This document shows, piece by piece, positions 16,342 through 24,671 of a stretch of DNA of 32,042 bases (positions are counted from its first letter, which is position 1; every line of letters starts with the position of its first letter). This stretch comes from Micavibrio sp. (GTDB taxonomy: Bacteria; Pseudomonadota; Alphaproteobacteria; Micavibrionales; Micavibrionaceae): assembly GCA_028290825.1 (NCBI GenBank), contig JAQGJB010000056.1:1-32042 (forward strand), read 5' to 3'. Position numbers and translations under genes: made by a program. The notes under the pieces are model-generated. The model made no database searches, was not told the DNA's origin, and saw nothing but the letters and a program-made list of their open reading frames with translations.

Positions 16342-16372
16342 AAAGGCCGCAATTAATGCGGCCTTTATTTTA
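16342..16372. terminator. Bidirectional intrinsic terminator
   Basis: AAAGGCCGC (16342-16350) and GCGGCCTTT (16358-16366) form a perfect 9-bp stem with a 7-base AT loop. ATTTT follows on the + strand, and a TTTATTT run follows on the - strand. It ends the unit that finishes with the PfpI-like gene and, in the other direction, the tRNA-Ser transcript. Confidence 0.85.
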
Positions 16373-16374
16373 AA

Positions 16375-16464
16375 TGGCGGAAGCGGTGAGATTCGAACTC
16401 ACGGAGGGCGTAAACCCTCGTCGGTTTTCAAGACCGATGCATTCAACCGCTCTGCCACGCTTCC
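16375..16464 (-). tRNA. tRNA-Ser (anticodon UGA)
   Basis: On the - strand the sequence folds as a class II tRNA. The acceptor stem pairs GGAAGCG with CGCTTCC, followed by discriminator G and an encoded CCA (plus 16375-16377). The anticodon stem TCGGT/ACCGA closes a CTTGAAA loop with anticodon TGA. A long variable arm (GAGGG with CCCTC) follows, then a T-arm with the GTTCGAATC loop. Length is 90 nt with CCA. It reads UCA/UCG-type serine codons. It has its own promoter at 16473-16501 and shares a terminator with the convergent PfpI unit. tRNA-Ser genes are frequent integration sites, but no integrase or duplicated 3' end is seen here. Confidence 0.97.
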
Positions 16465-16472
16465 TTGAGTGG

Positions 16473-16501
16473 AAAATAGAATATGTCCGGGCGGCTGTAA
16501 A
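16473..16501 (-). promoter_or_regulatory. Sigma-70-type promoter of tRNA-Ser
   Basis: On the - strand TTTACA (plus 16496-16501, five of six matches to the -35 consensus) and TATTTT (plus 16473-16478) are separated by exactly 17 bases. The -10 lies eight bases before the mature tRNA 5' end, so transcription would start almost at the tRNA. The -35 sits immediately after the stop of the GT39 gene. Confidence 0.6.
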
Positions 16502-16502
16502 G

Positions 16503-18104
16503 CTATTTTGCCCCGCTTTTTGCTTCCACAATCGAGATATAGCCGCTGCCGCGATAGGGCAGGGTATACAGGGTTTTAAAAGGTTTAACCTCGGCCTTGT
16601 CTTTGTAACGGATAACCATCACGCCGCCCTTGTTCTTCCTGAACCAGGCCGGAGCATCCTCGCGCGCCACCGGAATCACCGGTTTCTGCAGCCGCGCCAG
16701 GAAACCGATCTCCCCGGCATATTCCGGCGCAAAGGCGACTGGCTTGTCCTTATGCTGCTGCAACTCCGCCGCCAGGGGACGAAGATCGTAATAATTCAGC
16801 AATTTCTTATCCGCCTCCATCGTCGCGGACCCCAGCATGATCGAAAATGCCAGGATCATCGCCAGAATCTGGCTTTCCAGTTTCCCGCTTAACCCGACGG
16901 CGAACAGGATCACCACCACCATCCGCACTAACAGCATCGGCGTGTTAAATTCCTGCAGACCCTGCCACAGATATTTGGCATCTTCGCCGCTGAATAACGG
17001 GTGGTATTGAATAAGCGCAAAGAACAGGAACCCGGCCAGTACCGGAAGAATGGCGCTCACCCCCCAGATTTTGGCGGGGCCTGTATCCTGTTCCTCCACA
17101 AACCTGGCGATCATGATCGCGATACCCGGCATCATGGGGATCAGGTAATGCGGCTGCTTGCCGCTGATCAGGGAAAAGATAACGAAGACGGGAATGGTCC
17201 AGCAGAGCAGGAACATAATCGCCGGGTCGCGCCGCGCCGCAACTACGCGCTTTGCGCTGCGCCAGAACGGAGCCCAGCACAGCAACGGCAGAATGAATGC
17301 CATCAGGATAGGAATGTAGAACCATATTGGCTGGCGGTGAGCGAAGGATTTTGTCACCCGACCCGCCGATTGTTCCCAGAAAATCATATGCGTGAATTTC
17401 GGCCCGCCATGAATCGCCGCCGGTATAGCCCAGGCCAGCCCGATCAGAAGCGCGATGAGGATCGCCACACCGATACCCCCGAACCAGTGCTTGAGCACAG
17501 GCCCGTCCCATTGTTTTCGCATAAAGAACGGGAACAGCAAAGCCACCGGCATTACGTGCACCAGGATCACCGGCCCCTTGGCCAGAACCCCCAGCCCCAT
17601 GGCCAGGCCCAGCATGACCCACGATTTAAACCGCTTGGTCGTATAGGAATCCCACAACGCAATCATCGCCATCATCACACAGACCGCCTGCATGAAATCG
17701 AACATGATCATAATGCCGTAAATCATAAACACTGGGCACGCCATGAAGATGAGGCCCGCGAAAGTCGAAACTCTTACCCTGTCCGGAAACATGCGTCTGG
17801 CAAGCACAGCCGTGAAAAACAGCGTCGCCAACGACGCAGCCAAGGGTACAAGCCGCGCAGGATTGAAGGTCACCCCCGTCACACTCCAGATCAAATTGAT
17901 CAGCCAGAACAGCAAAGGTGGCTTGTGCGAATACGGCGCGAAGTTCAGGGTGGGAAGCAGGTAATCCCCCGAATTGCGCATTTCCCACGCGACGGTCAGG
18001 TAACGCGTTTCATCAACCGGGAAAAGGGGCAGATATGCCGCAAGCACAGCCCACAGCACGGCCCAGATGCCTGCTGCTATATAAAGATTGCGATTAAGGA
18101 TCAC
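16503..18104 (-). CDS. Glycosyltransferase family 39 (ArnT/PMT-like) membrane protein
   Basis: This 533-residue polytopic enzyme of the ArnT/dolichyl-phosphate-mannosyltransferase superfamily transfers a sugar from a polyprenyl phosphate carrier on the periplasmic side. The first periplasmic loop holds the catalytic acidic pair in PVDETRYL (D31, E32). It is followed by the SHKPPLLFWL motif and about eleven more hydrophobic helices with KGP and GKQPHYLIPMMPG loops. A soluble C-terminal part begins near residue 440. The start overlaps the stop of the LAB_N gene by four bases. With the upstream GT2 gene it makes a carrier-charging and transfer pair. The likely acceptor is lipid A, inferred from the LAB_N neighbour; the sugar is unknown. 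Confidence 0.92.
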   Translation of the reverse strand: MILNRNLYIAAGIWAVLWAVLAAYLPLFPVDETRYLTVAWEMRNSGDYLLPTLNFAPYSHKPPLLFWLINLIWSVTGVTFNPARLVPLAASLATLFFTAVLARRMFPDRVRVSTFAGLIFMACPVFMIYGIMIMFDFMQAVCVMMAMIALWDSYTTKRFKSWVMLGLAMGLGVLAKGPVILVHVMPVALLFPFFMRKQWDGPVLKHWFGGIGVAILIALLIGLAWAIPAAIHGGPKFTHMIFWEQSAGRVTKSFAHRQPIWFYIPILMAFILPLLCWAPFWRSAKRVVAARRDPAIMFLLCWTIPVFVIFSLISGKQPHYLIPMMPGIAIMIARFVEEQDTGPAKIWGVSAILPVLAGFLFFALIQYHPLFSGEDAKYLWQGLQEFNTPMLLVRMVVVILFAVGLSGKLESQILAMILAFSIMLGSATMEADKKLLNYYDLRPLAAELQQHKDKPVAFAPEYAGEIGFLARLQKPVIPVAREDAPAWFRKNKGGVMVIRYKDKAEVKPFKTLYTLPYRGSGYISIVEAKSGAK

Positions 18105-18433
18105 GTTTCGGCTTTCTCGACAATTGTCTGACGATGCTTTTTAAAAATAATGGAGAGATTTCGGGAGTAAATTAAAAGTCCCATCGCCTGACCGAGAATA
18201 AAGACCGGACTTTTAATATGGATCGCATAGATCAGCAGAACCAGACCGCCCGAAATACTGAAATACCAGAACATCAAAGGAATAACACTTTCCTTTTTCT
18301 TTTCAGTCGCAATCCACTGCACCAGAAAACGGGCCGTAAACAAACCTTGACCGATGAAGCCGATGGCTTCCCAGATATGCTCTGATGTCCAGAAACCGTC
18401 AGGCACTGTGCTCAGATGCGTAAAAAAATTCAT
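18101..18433 (-). CDS. Standalone lipid-A-disaccharide synthase N-terminal (LAB_N) domain protein
   Basis: This 110-residue membrane protein matches the LAB_N domain pattern. GQGLFTARFLVQWIATEKKKESVIP is recognisable as separate motifs (RFLVQW and SVIP), followed by FWYFSISGG, YAI and FILGQAMGLLIYSRNL. Three or four helices are expected. In some proteins this domain is fused to LpxB; here it stands alone between two glycosyltransferases. Such standalone forms occur next to ArnC/ArnT-like genes and are thought to act in lipid A or carrier handling, perhaps as a small flippase-like or accessory membrane protein; the function is not established. It lies four bases from the GT2 gene and overlaps the GT39 gene by four. 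Confidence 0.88.
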   Translation of the reverse strand: MNFFTHLSTVPDGFWTSEHIWEAIGFIGQGLFTARFLVQWIATEKKKESVIPLMFWYFSISGGLVLLIYAIHIKSPVFILGQAMGLLIYSRNLSIIFKKHRQTIVEKAET

Positions 18434-18436
18434 GGC

Positions 18437-19165
18437 TTAAACTTCCTTGACGTCAATCACGGGTTTAGTGCGCGACAGCAGCCAGCGTACACCGAACAGA
18501 TCGGCAATCCCGACCCATAACCTATCCCAGAAACCGTATTTCGAAACACCCTGCGTCCGCGGACGGTGCGAAACATCAATCAGGGTCAGTTTCACCCCGC
18601 GCGCCAGCATCAAGGCGGGTATATAACGGTGCAGATGGTTAAAGAAGGGCAGGGAAATAAAATCCTCCCGGCGGAACAGTTTAAGACTGCACCCTGTATC
18701 ACGCACCCCGTCTTTCAGCATGAAAGCGCGGATTTTGTTCGCCCCGCGGGACGACAGGCGGCGCACCAGATTGTCCTGTCTCTTTTTTCGTTGCCCGGCC
18801 ACCAGCATTCGCGGGTTTTCATTCGCGTGTTTCTGATACGCATTATAAAGCAGGGGAATATCCGCGGGGTTGTTTTGCCCGTCGCCGTCTAGCGTTACAA
18901 TCAATGCACCGCGCGCGTGGCTGATTCCGGTCCAAAGCCCTGTGGATTGTCCTGAACGCTGGCTATGCCGGACGATGCGAACTTTAGGATAGGTCTGTTT
19001 TAGTTGCTGCAAGATCCGCGGTGTATCGTCATCGCTGCAATCGTCGACGATCACGATCTCTTCCAGAGGAAACGCGCTCGAAGCCTCGGAAATTTCCCTG
19101 ACCAGCGGACCGATGCAATCAACTTCATTATAGACCGGCACGACGACGGAAATGGCGGCACACAT
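18437..19165 (-). CDS. Glycosyltransferase family 2 (polyprenyl-phosphate sugar synthase, DPM1/ArnC-like)
   Basis: This 242-residue GT-A fold enzyme transfers a sugar from a nucleotide donor, probably to undecaprenyl phosphate at the cytoplasmic face. VVVPVYNE is at the start, the DDCSDD donor motif lies near residue 42, and TLDGDGQNNP carries the DxD-type metal site. The acceptor block is RDTGCSLKLFRRE, followed by HRYIPAL and the SHRPRTQGVSKYG motif typical of DPM1/ArnC. It has no C-terminal membrane helices, unlike ArnC, so the adjacent LAB_N protein may provide membrane attachment (inference). AAGGGG (plus 19172-19177) lies six bases before the ATG. It is the first gene of the three-gene operon. 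Confidence 0.92.
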   Translation of the reverse strand: MCAAISVVVPVYNEVDCIGPLVREISEASSAFPLEEIVIVDDCSDDDTPRILQQLKQTYPKVRIVRHSQRSGQSTGLWTGISHARGALIVTLDGDGQNNPADIPLLYNAYQKHANENPRMLVAGQRKKRQDNLVRRLSSRGANKIRAFMLKDGVRDTGCSLKLFRREDFISLPFFNHLHRYIPALMLARGVKLTLIDVSHRPRTQGVSKYGFWDRLWVGIADLFGVRWLLSRTKPVIDVKEV

Positions 19166-19250
19166 TTGTAACCCCTTGGCTTAACTGCTAAAAAATCATG
19201 AATATGTATAAATTCTAATGAATTTCCTGTCCAGTGCGATAACGTGGGTT

Positions 19251-19263
19251 TATACTATATTAT
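19251..19263 (+). promoter_or_regulatory. -10-like TATACT directly before the kinase start; possible leaderless mRNA
   Basis: TATACT (19251-19256) matches five of six -10 bases and lies only seven bases before the ATG at 19264. No Shine-Dalgarno is visible in the preceding 20 bases. Transcription starting from this element would begin at or next to the start codon. The matching -35 region (TGTCCA at 19228-19233) is poor, so this is a weak call. Confidence 0.35.
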
Positions 19264-22200
19264 ATGTCGTCGTTCCAGATTGCCTTCCTTCACAGAATAA
19301 TCATAATCCTGACCTTCGCGGTCGGGATAGTAACGATTTGCGTGATGACCGGCTGGCTGACTGGCAACCCCGATCTTCTTCTGCAATTCAGTCCAAATTA
19401 TTCGCCGATGAAATTTAACAGCGCCATCGGCCTCTTATCCTGCGCCATTGCCGTTGCCTGCTATGACCGGCGATCGAGGTTGCTGATCCTCATTCCGTCT
19501 TTTTTTGCCTTTATAATTTCTATTCTGACCGGCATTGAAAATTTCATCGGCCTTGACCTTGCCATCGATGATATTTTTGCGAAACCTTTTGTGCAGACCC
19601 ATGGCATCATTACCGGACGAATGGGCATTTACACAAATATCGCAATGTTTATCACCAGCATCACGCTTCTTTATTATGGCCTTATGCGCGGCCGAAAAAA
19701 TTTCCACCCCGTTCTGATGGCACTGGGTGGTAGCATTTCTTTCTCACTCGGGGCCATTCCCTTACTGGGCTATGCCAGCGGCCTGAATGGCGTCGATACG
19801 TGGCAACAGGCCACAGTAATGGCTGTCATGACGGCCCTATGCTTCGTTTTTCTGAATCTCGCCGTTATTCTGTGTGCCTGGCATAATAACCAACGCCTGC
19901 CGCTCTGGCTGCCTATACCCGTCATGGTCGGCATGCTGACCATCTCTATCTCGGTATGGCAGGCGACAATCACTTACCAGGACCAGCAGAATGCAATTCT
20001 GGTCCGTAACGAAACCCGTCTGATCGAACAGGTGACAACGCAGTATATGAACGAACTCTACGGTGCGTTGAACCGTATCGCTTCGCGCTGGGTTGCTGCG
20101 GGTGGAACGCCGAAAAAATTATGGCAGGCAGATGCCGAAAGCTACCTTAAAAGTTATCCGGTTATCCTCGGAATTGCCTGGGTTGACGAAGATTCAATTA
20201 TTCGCTGGCTCGCGGCCAGGTCCGGCAATAATAAGGGTCTGAACTTTAATCTGGAATCCGAACCGAAACGCGCGAGCGCCCTTCATAAAGCAATCCAAAC
20301 CCGCCAGCCCCAATCAACCGAAACCCTCACACTCCTGAACGGTGGCATCGGGTTCAACCGTTACTTCCCTTTATATATCGGTAACCGCTATAATGGTGTG
20401 ATGTCGGCCGGCTTCCGGGTCAGCGACATGTTCGAATATCTTCTTGTCACAAAAGATCTGACCGATTTTGATATGACGATAACCGAAGGCGATCAGGTTA
20501 TTTTCAGCAACGCTCCCGTCGATGACGGAACTTATAAAAAATGGCGGCAGACCGGCTCTATCAAAGTTGCGGACAAGGAATGGAATATAACGGTCGAACC
20601 TAATAAATCGTTTATTCAGGAGCATAAATCCCCCGTCCCGCTGATTACGCTTCTGGCGGGCCTCTTTACTTCCATACTGTTTACGCTTGCGACCTATCTC
20701 GGCCTGAAGGCGAACCAGCTTGCCAATACCCTGCTTGTTTCCAGATCCCAGCTGCAGCTTTTCGTCAAACATGCTCCGGTGGCCCTGGCGATGTATGATC
20801 GCGACCTCAATTTTATCGCGGTCAGTGACCGGTGGCTGAAAGATAACGGGCTTGATAGCCGGGAAATCATCGGCAAATATCATTTCTCTATCCTGCCCAA
20901 GGCACCCCAATATTGGAAAGATGTCCATCAACGCTGCCTGATGGGTGCGGTTGAGCGCTGTGACGAGGAATGCTTCACCATGCGTGACGGCACCCAGGTC
21001 TGGGTGCGGTGGGAGGCCCGGCCCTGGTACGATATTGACGGCACGATCGGCGGGATCATCGTTTTCTCCGAACTGATCACCGAACGCATCGAGAGTAAAA
21101 ATAACCTCGACAAGCAACAACGTTTCCTGGAGCTGGTTCTCGCAGCCTCGCGGGAGGGTGTTGCCGATTACAATGTGACCACCGAAAAAGTCTGGTTCTC
21201 TCCGCACTTCAAGGAAATGCTCGGCTATGAGGATCATGAAGTTCCCAATACCGTGCAGGGCTGGCGCGACCTGATTTATCCCGAAGACGGCGCACGTTCG
21301 ATCCGGATGATGGAAGATTATAACTCCGGCAAAATCCCTGAATTCCAGGTCATTGAACGTTATCTGCATAAGGACGGTTCGACCCGGTGGATCTTTACCC
21401 GCGCCCTGCATGAAAAGGATGAATTTGGTCATCCTATCCGTCTGGTCCTCGTTTTCAGTGATATCAGTGAACTGAAAGACGCACAGGCACGGGCTGAGGA
21501 AGCGACACGCCTTAAATCCGATTTCCTCGCAAATATGAGCCACGAAATCCGCACCCCGATGAACGGCATTATCGGCATGTCGAACCTGCTGCTCGAAACC
21601 AGCCTCGATTCCCGCCAGCGTCACTTTGCTGAAACCGTCACCAATTCCGCCGATGCATTGATGCAGATTATCAACGACATTCTCGATTTCTCGAAAATCG
21701 AGGCCGGAAAAATGGAGGTCGAAAATATCCCGTTTGATTTCCAGCTGATCTGCGAAGAAATCTCCGAAGTCATGGCCATCAAGGCGCGTGATAAAAAGAT
21801 CGAGCTTTTCCTGCGTTACGCCCCTGGTTCAGAACGCCGCTTCATCGGTGATCCGGGCCGTATCCGCCAGGTTCTGTTTAACCTTGCCGGGAACGCAATT
21901 AAGTTCACCGATACGGGCCATGTCCTAATTGATGTCAGTCCGCAACAGACCGACCACAACCACTATACTTTCAATATCCGGATCAAAGACACCGGCGTCG
22001 GCATTCCCGCCGACAAGGTTGAGCGTATGTTCGGAAAATTCAACCAGGCCGACAGCTCCACCACGCGCCGCTTCGGCGGCACAGGCCTCGGCCTTGCAAT
22101 TTCGAAACAACTGGTCGAACTGATGGGTGGCGCCATCGGCTTTGAGAGCGTCGAGGGGCAGGGGTCCACGTTCTGGTTCACCCTTCCGCTGCAGATGGCT

Positions 22201-23490
22201 GAACAGCCTGCTGAAAATTCCATTGATGCCAGACGCGCTGAATTGCAGGGCAAAAAAGTTCTTGTCCTCGACGACAGCCCCGTGGCCCGCGATATCGCTG
22301 CGGAACAACTAAGCGTCATGGGTATGGAAGTGACTGCGCTTGAAAATCCCGAAGAGGCACTGGATTACCTGAAAGCTGCGGCGGCTGAAGGAAAACCTTG
22401 CGAATTCGCCATTATCGATCATCAGATGCCAGGCATGAGCGGTCCTGAATTTATGGAATCTCTCCGTCTCTATCCGGCTCTGAAAAATCTGCAGGCCATT
22501 CTCCTGACCTCGCAGCCCTATCGCGGCGACGCCCGCAAGGTGCAGCAGGCTGGCTTCCAGGGTTATCTCACCAAACCCGTTCATCCCGGCGAATTGCCCG
22601 CCATGCTGGCCATGATGCACGAAATGCGCGAACAGGGACGCGAACCGAAACTCGTCACACGTTACAGCCTGCAGGAAAATTATTCCGGCACGGCTGACCG
22701 CCGCACCAAGCCGGTGTTCAGTAATGCCAGAGTTCTTCTTGCCGAAGATAACATCGTCAACCAGGAGGTGATGATGTCCCTGCTTGGCAATTACGACATC
22801 AAACCGACCGTTGCCGATGACGGCAGGCAGGCCCTGAACCTCATCGAGACAAAAGAATTCGACCTCGTCCTGATGGATTGCCAGATGCCTGAAATGGACG
22901 GGTTCGAGGCAACGGCAAAAATCCGTGCCTTCGAACGCGACACCAAACGCGATGCCGTTAATATTGTTGCACTGACCGCCAACGCCATGAAGGGCGACCG
23001 GGAACGGTGCCTTGCCATCGGCATGAACGATTACTTAAGCAAGCCTATCAAAGAACAGGAACTGGAATCAATGCTGCGTAAATGGCTGTCGCTCCGTAAA
23101 GTCGGCGAAAGGGCAGTGACGCAACCGCCATCACCTGAAAAACCCGACCAACCGCAACACGGCCAGGTGGTCGACGAGGAAATCGTCACAAAGCTGCGTA
23201 GCGCGACGAGAGAAAAATTTAGCTCCCTGATCTCGATCTTCATCAGCAACGGCGAACAGTTGATGAAAACCCTTGAGGATTCAATTGCCCAAGGCAACGT
23301 CGCGGAAATCGGGCGTGCCACCCATGCGCTGCGGTCCACCACGGGTCAGATGGGCGCGGTCACACTGCAGCATCTGGTCATGCAGATCGAAGAACACGCG
23401 AAGAATGGCAATATGTCCGAAATTACTGGGTTGTACGGAGATGCCAGGAACCAGTGGTATCAGGTGCGCGCCTATTTCGAGCAGGAATAA
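19264..23490 (+). CDS. Hybrid sensor histidine kinase (membrane sensor, CHASE-like, PAS x2, HisKA, HATPase, REC x2, Hpt)
   Basis: This 1408-residue inner-membrane phosphorelay kinase has about seven N-terminal helices (about 10-235) and a CHASE-like extracytoplasmic domain (about 240-455) closed by a helix at about 458-480. Two PAS domains follow (about 495-610 and 620-740). The phospho-accepting H760 lies in [15 protein letters not shown]. The ATPase has N-box, DTGVGI and GGTGLGL motifs. REC1 has D1052 and REC2 has D1205. The C-terminal Hpt domain has H1354 (RATHALRS). All phosphorelay residues are present, so signal can pass His-Asp-His within one chain. No output domain is present. The signal is unknown. 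The gene converges on the Hpt-REC-REC operon with only 14 bases between stops, which suggests that those proteins are its partners. Confidence 0.93.
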   Translation: MSSFQIAFLHRIIIILTFAVGIVTICVMTGWLTGNPDLLLQFSPNYSPMKFNSAIGLLSCAIAVACYDRRSRLLILIPSFFAFIISILTGIENFIGLDLAIDDIFAKPFVQTHGIITGRMGIYTNIAMFITSITLLYYGLMRGRKNFHPVLMALGGSISFSLGAIPLLGYASGLNGVDTWQQATVMAVMTALCFVFLNLAVILCAWHNNQRLPLWLPIPVMVGMLTISISVWQATITYQDQQNAILVRNETRLIEQVTTQYMNELYGALNRIASRWVAAGGTPKKLWQADAESYLKSYPVILGIAWVDEDSIIRWLAARSGNNKGLNFNLESEPKRASALHKAIQTRQPQSTETLTLLNGGIGFNRYFPLYIGNRYNGVMSAGFRVSDMFEYLLVTKDLTDFDMTITEGDQVIFSNAPVDDGTYKKWRQTGSIKVADKEWNITVEPNKSFIQEHKSPVPLITLLAGLFTSILFTLATYLGLKANQLANTLLVSRSQLQLFVKHAPVALAMYDRDLNFIAVSDRWLKDNGLDSREIIGKYHFSILPKAPQYWKDVHQRCLMGAVERCDEECFTMRDGTQVWVRWEARPWYDIDGTIGGIIVFSELITERIESKNNLDKQQRFLELVLAASREGVADYNVTTEKVWFSPHFKEMLGYEDHEVPNTVQGWRDLIYPEDGARSIRMMEDYNSGKIPEFQVIERYLHKDGSTRWIFTRALHEKDEFGHPIRLVLVFSDISELKDAQARAEEATRLKSDFLANMSHEIRTPMNGIIGMSNLLLETSLDSRQRHFAETVTNSADALMQIINDILDFSKIEAGKMEVENIPFDFQLICEEISEVMAIKARDKKIELFLRYAPGSERRFIGDPGRIRQVLFNLAGNAIKFTDTGHVLIDVSPQQTDHNHYTFNIRIKDTGVGIPADKVERMFGKFNQADSSTTRRFGGTGLGLAISKQLVELMGGAIGFESVEGQGSTFWFTLPLQMAEQPAENSIDARRAELQGKKVLVLDDSPVARDIAAEQLSVMGMEVTALENPEEALDYLKAAAAEGKPCEFAIIDHQMPGMSGPEFMESLRLYPALKNLQAILLTSQPYRGDARKVQQAGFQGYLTKPVHPGELPAMLAMMHEMREQGREPKLVTRYSLQENYSGTADRRTKPVFSNARVLLAEDNIVNQEVMMSLLGNYDIKPTVADDGRQALNLIETKEFDLVLMDCQMPEMDGFEATAKIRAFERDTKRDAVNIVALTANAMKGDRERCLAIGMNDYLSKPIKEQELESMLRKWLSLRKVGERAVTQPPSPEKPDQPQHGQVVDEEIVTKLRSATREKFSSLISIFISNGEQLMKTLEDSIAQGNVAEIGRATHALRSTTGQMGAVTLQHLVMQIEEHAKNGNMSEITGLYGDARNQWYQVRAYFEQE

Positions 23491-23506
23491 AGCCTGCGCG
23501 TTTTTT
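23481..23506 (+). terminator. Probable intrinsic terminator at the end of the hybrid kinase
   Basis: GCAGG (23481-23485) pairs with CCTGC (23493-23497) around a loop that contains the stop codon. Three bases later a run of six T follows (23501-23506). The stem is short, so confidence is moderate. A weaker AT-rich 8-base inverted repeat (GAATAAAG with CTTTATTC) overlaps it and extends into the convergent gene. Confidence 0.5.
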
Positions 23507-24668
23507 ATTCTTTATTCAGAGCTTTCATACAACGCGACAGCAACTTATCCGCTACAAACGGCTTCGAGACGTAATCGGTCGCACCGGCATTTTTCGCGGC
23601 CCTGATATCGTCTTCGTCTTTGCTCGCGCTCAGGATGATGACCGGAATATTACGTGTGTCATCCCGCGCCTTTAATCCTTCCAAGACCCCAAATCCGTCC
23701 ATCCCCGGCATACGCAGGTCAAGGAGGATCAGGTCCGGAATATTCTTCTGCGCCTCGGCCAGCGCCGCAACGCCGTTATCCGCAAGGATCACATTCAATC
23801 CATGGCGCATGAATTTGTGATGGAGCAGCGACAGGATCAACTGGTCGTTATCCGCGACCAGGATCGTGCGGCTGAGGGTGCGCCTCAGTTTTTCAACCCG
23901 GGTGACGAGGTCGTTAATATCAATCGGCTTGACGATATAATCCATCGCCCCGGAATGCAGTGCCCCGACGACATCATGCTGCTTTGCCGATGCGGTCAGC
24001 ATCAGAACAGGAATTTTTGCCAGTTCAGAATCCTGTTTCAGACTGCGCAGCACATCATGTCCGCTTGGTCCCGGCATATTGATATCGAGGATAATCAGAT
24101 CCGGCTGCCGTTCCCTGGCTGCCATCAAGGCCTCGGTGCCGTTATGCGCTGTCATCACCCCGAAATTGCGTTGCGTCAGTTTGAGCGACACCAGTGCAGT
24201 CAGGCTGCGGTCATCATCGACAACAAGGATATTGATCCGCTTTTTACCGTCCAGCGTCGCCGGTGCGGGTTTCTCCGTCAGGACCAGGTCGGAATCGGGC
24301 AGGGCGGCCAGCGTCTGCGCTTTCTCACACGCATCGGCCAGTTCATTGAGGGCGCTCTGATACTCCGTCAAAGGATCGCCCAGCAACAACTCATCATCTT
24401 TTAGCGATTTTGAAAGCTTCTCGGCCAGTAATTCGGTCCTGCGCCCCGCATTGGTCACCTCCGGAAATCCGAATGTCGCGCCCGATCCCGCAAGCCCGTG
24501 CGAAAGACTTTGCATTTTGGCAAGGTCTTCGCGGTCCACCGGCGAGTTCAAAGTTTTCTCTGCCGCGCTTCTGATATGGGCCTCATTGTCGCGCAACCGT
24601 TCAACATAGTCGGCCCGCAATGCCGAATACGTTTCCTCGAAACCGGTCATACGGCCATCGTCGCTCAT
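23505..24668 (-). CDS. Hpt-REC-REC response regulator-like protein, downstream paralogue
   Basis: This 387-residue cytosolic protein has an N-terminal Hpt domain (about 10-125; H57 in LSHGLAGSG) and two receiver domains with phospho-acceptors D195 (ILDINMPG) and D317 (LLDLRMPG). Both receivers keep the Thr/Ser and the C-terminal Lys (DYIVKP, DYVSKP). There is no DNA-binding, GGDEF or enzymatic output. In the second receiver the usual acidic DDD reads ADND. It is clearly similar along its whole length to the gene 3 bases upstream on the same strand, which indicates tandem duplication. It probably acts as phosphotransfer intermediate or phosphate sink for the convergent hybrid kinase. The start is the ATG at 24668; M7 is an alternative. 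Confidence 0.9.
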   Translation of the reverse strand: MSDDGRMTGFEETYSALRADYVERLRDNEAHIRSAAEKTLNSPVDREDLAKMQSLSHGLAGSGATFGFPEVTNAGRRTELLAEKLSKSLKDDELLLGDPLTEYQSALNELADACEKAQTLAALPDSDLVLTEKPAPATLDGKKRINILVVDDDRSLTALVSLKLTQRNFGVMTAHNGTEALMAARERQPDLIILDINMPGPSGHDVLRSLKQDSELAKIPVLMLTASAKQHDVVGALHSGAMDYIVKPIDINDLVTRVEKLRRTLSRTILVADNDQLILSLLHHKFMRHGLNVILADNGVAALAEAQKNIPDLILLDLRMPGMDGFGVLEGLKARDDTRNIPVIILSASKDEDDIRAAKNAGATDYVSKPFVADKLLSRCMKALNKE

Positions 24669-24671
24669 CGC

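Noticed and set aside
17001-18131. Long open frame (376 codons) antisense to the GT39 gene
   Set aside because: The translation is a low-complexity His/Arg/Gln-rich sequence, a mirror of hydrophobic helix codons. The GT39 reading has clear family motifs.
20371-21624. Long open frame (417 codons) antisense to the hybrid kinase
   Set aside because: The + strand encodes recognisable CHASE-like, PAS and kinase domains over the same bases. The antisense translation has no known motif and arises from codon bias.
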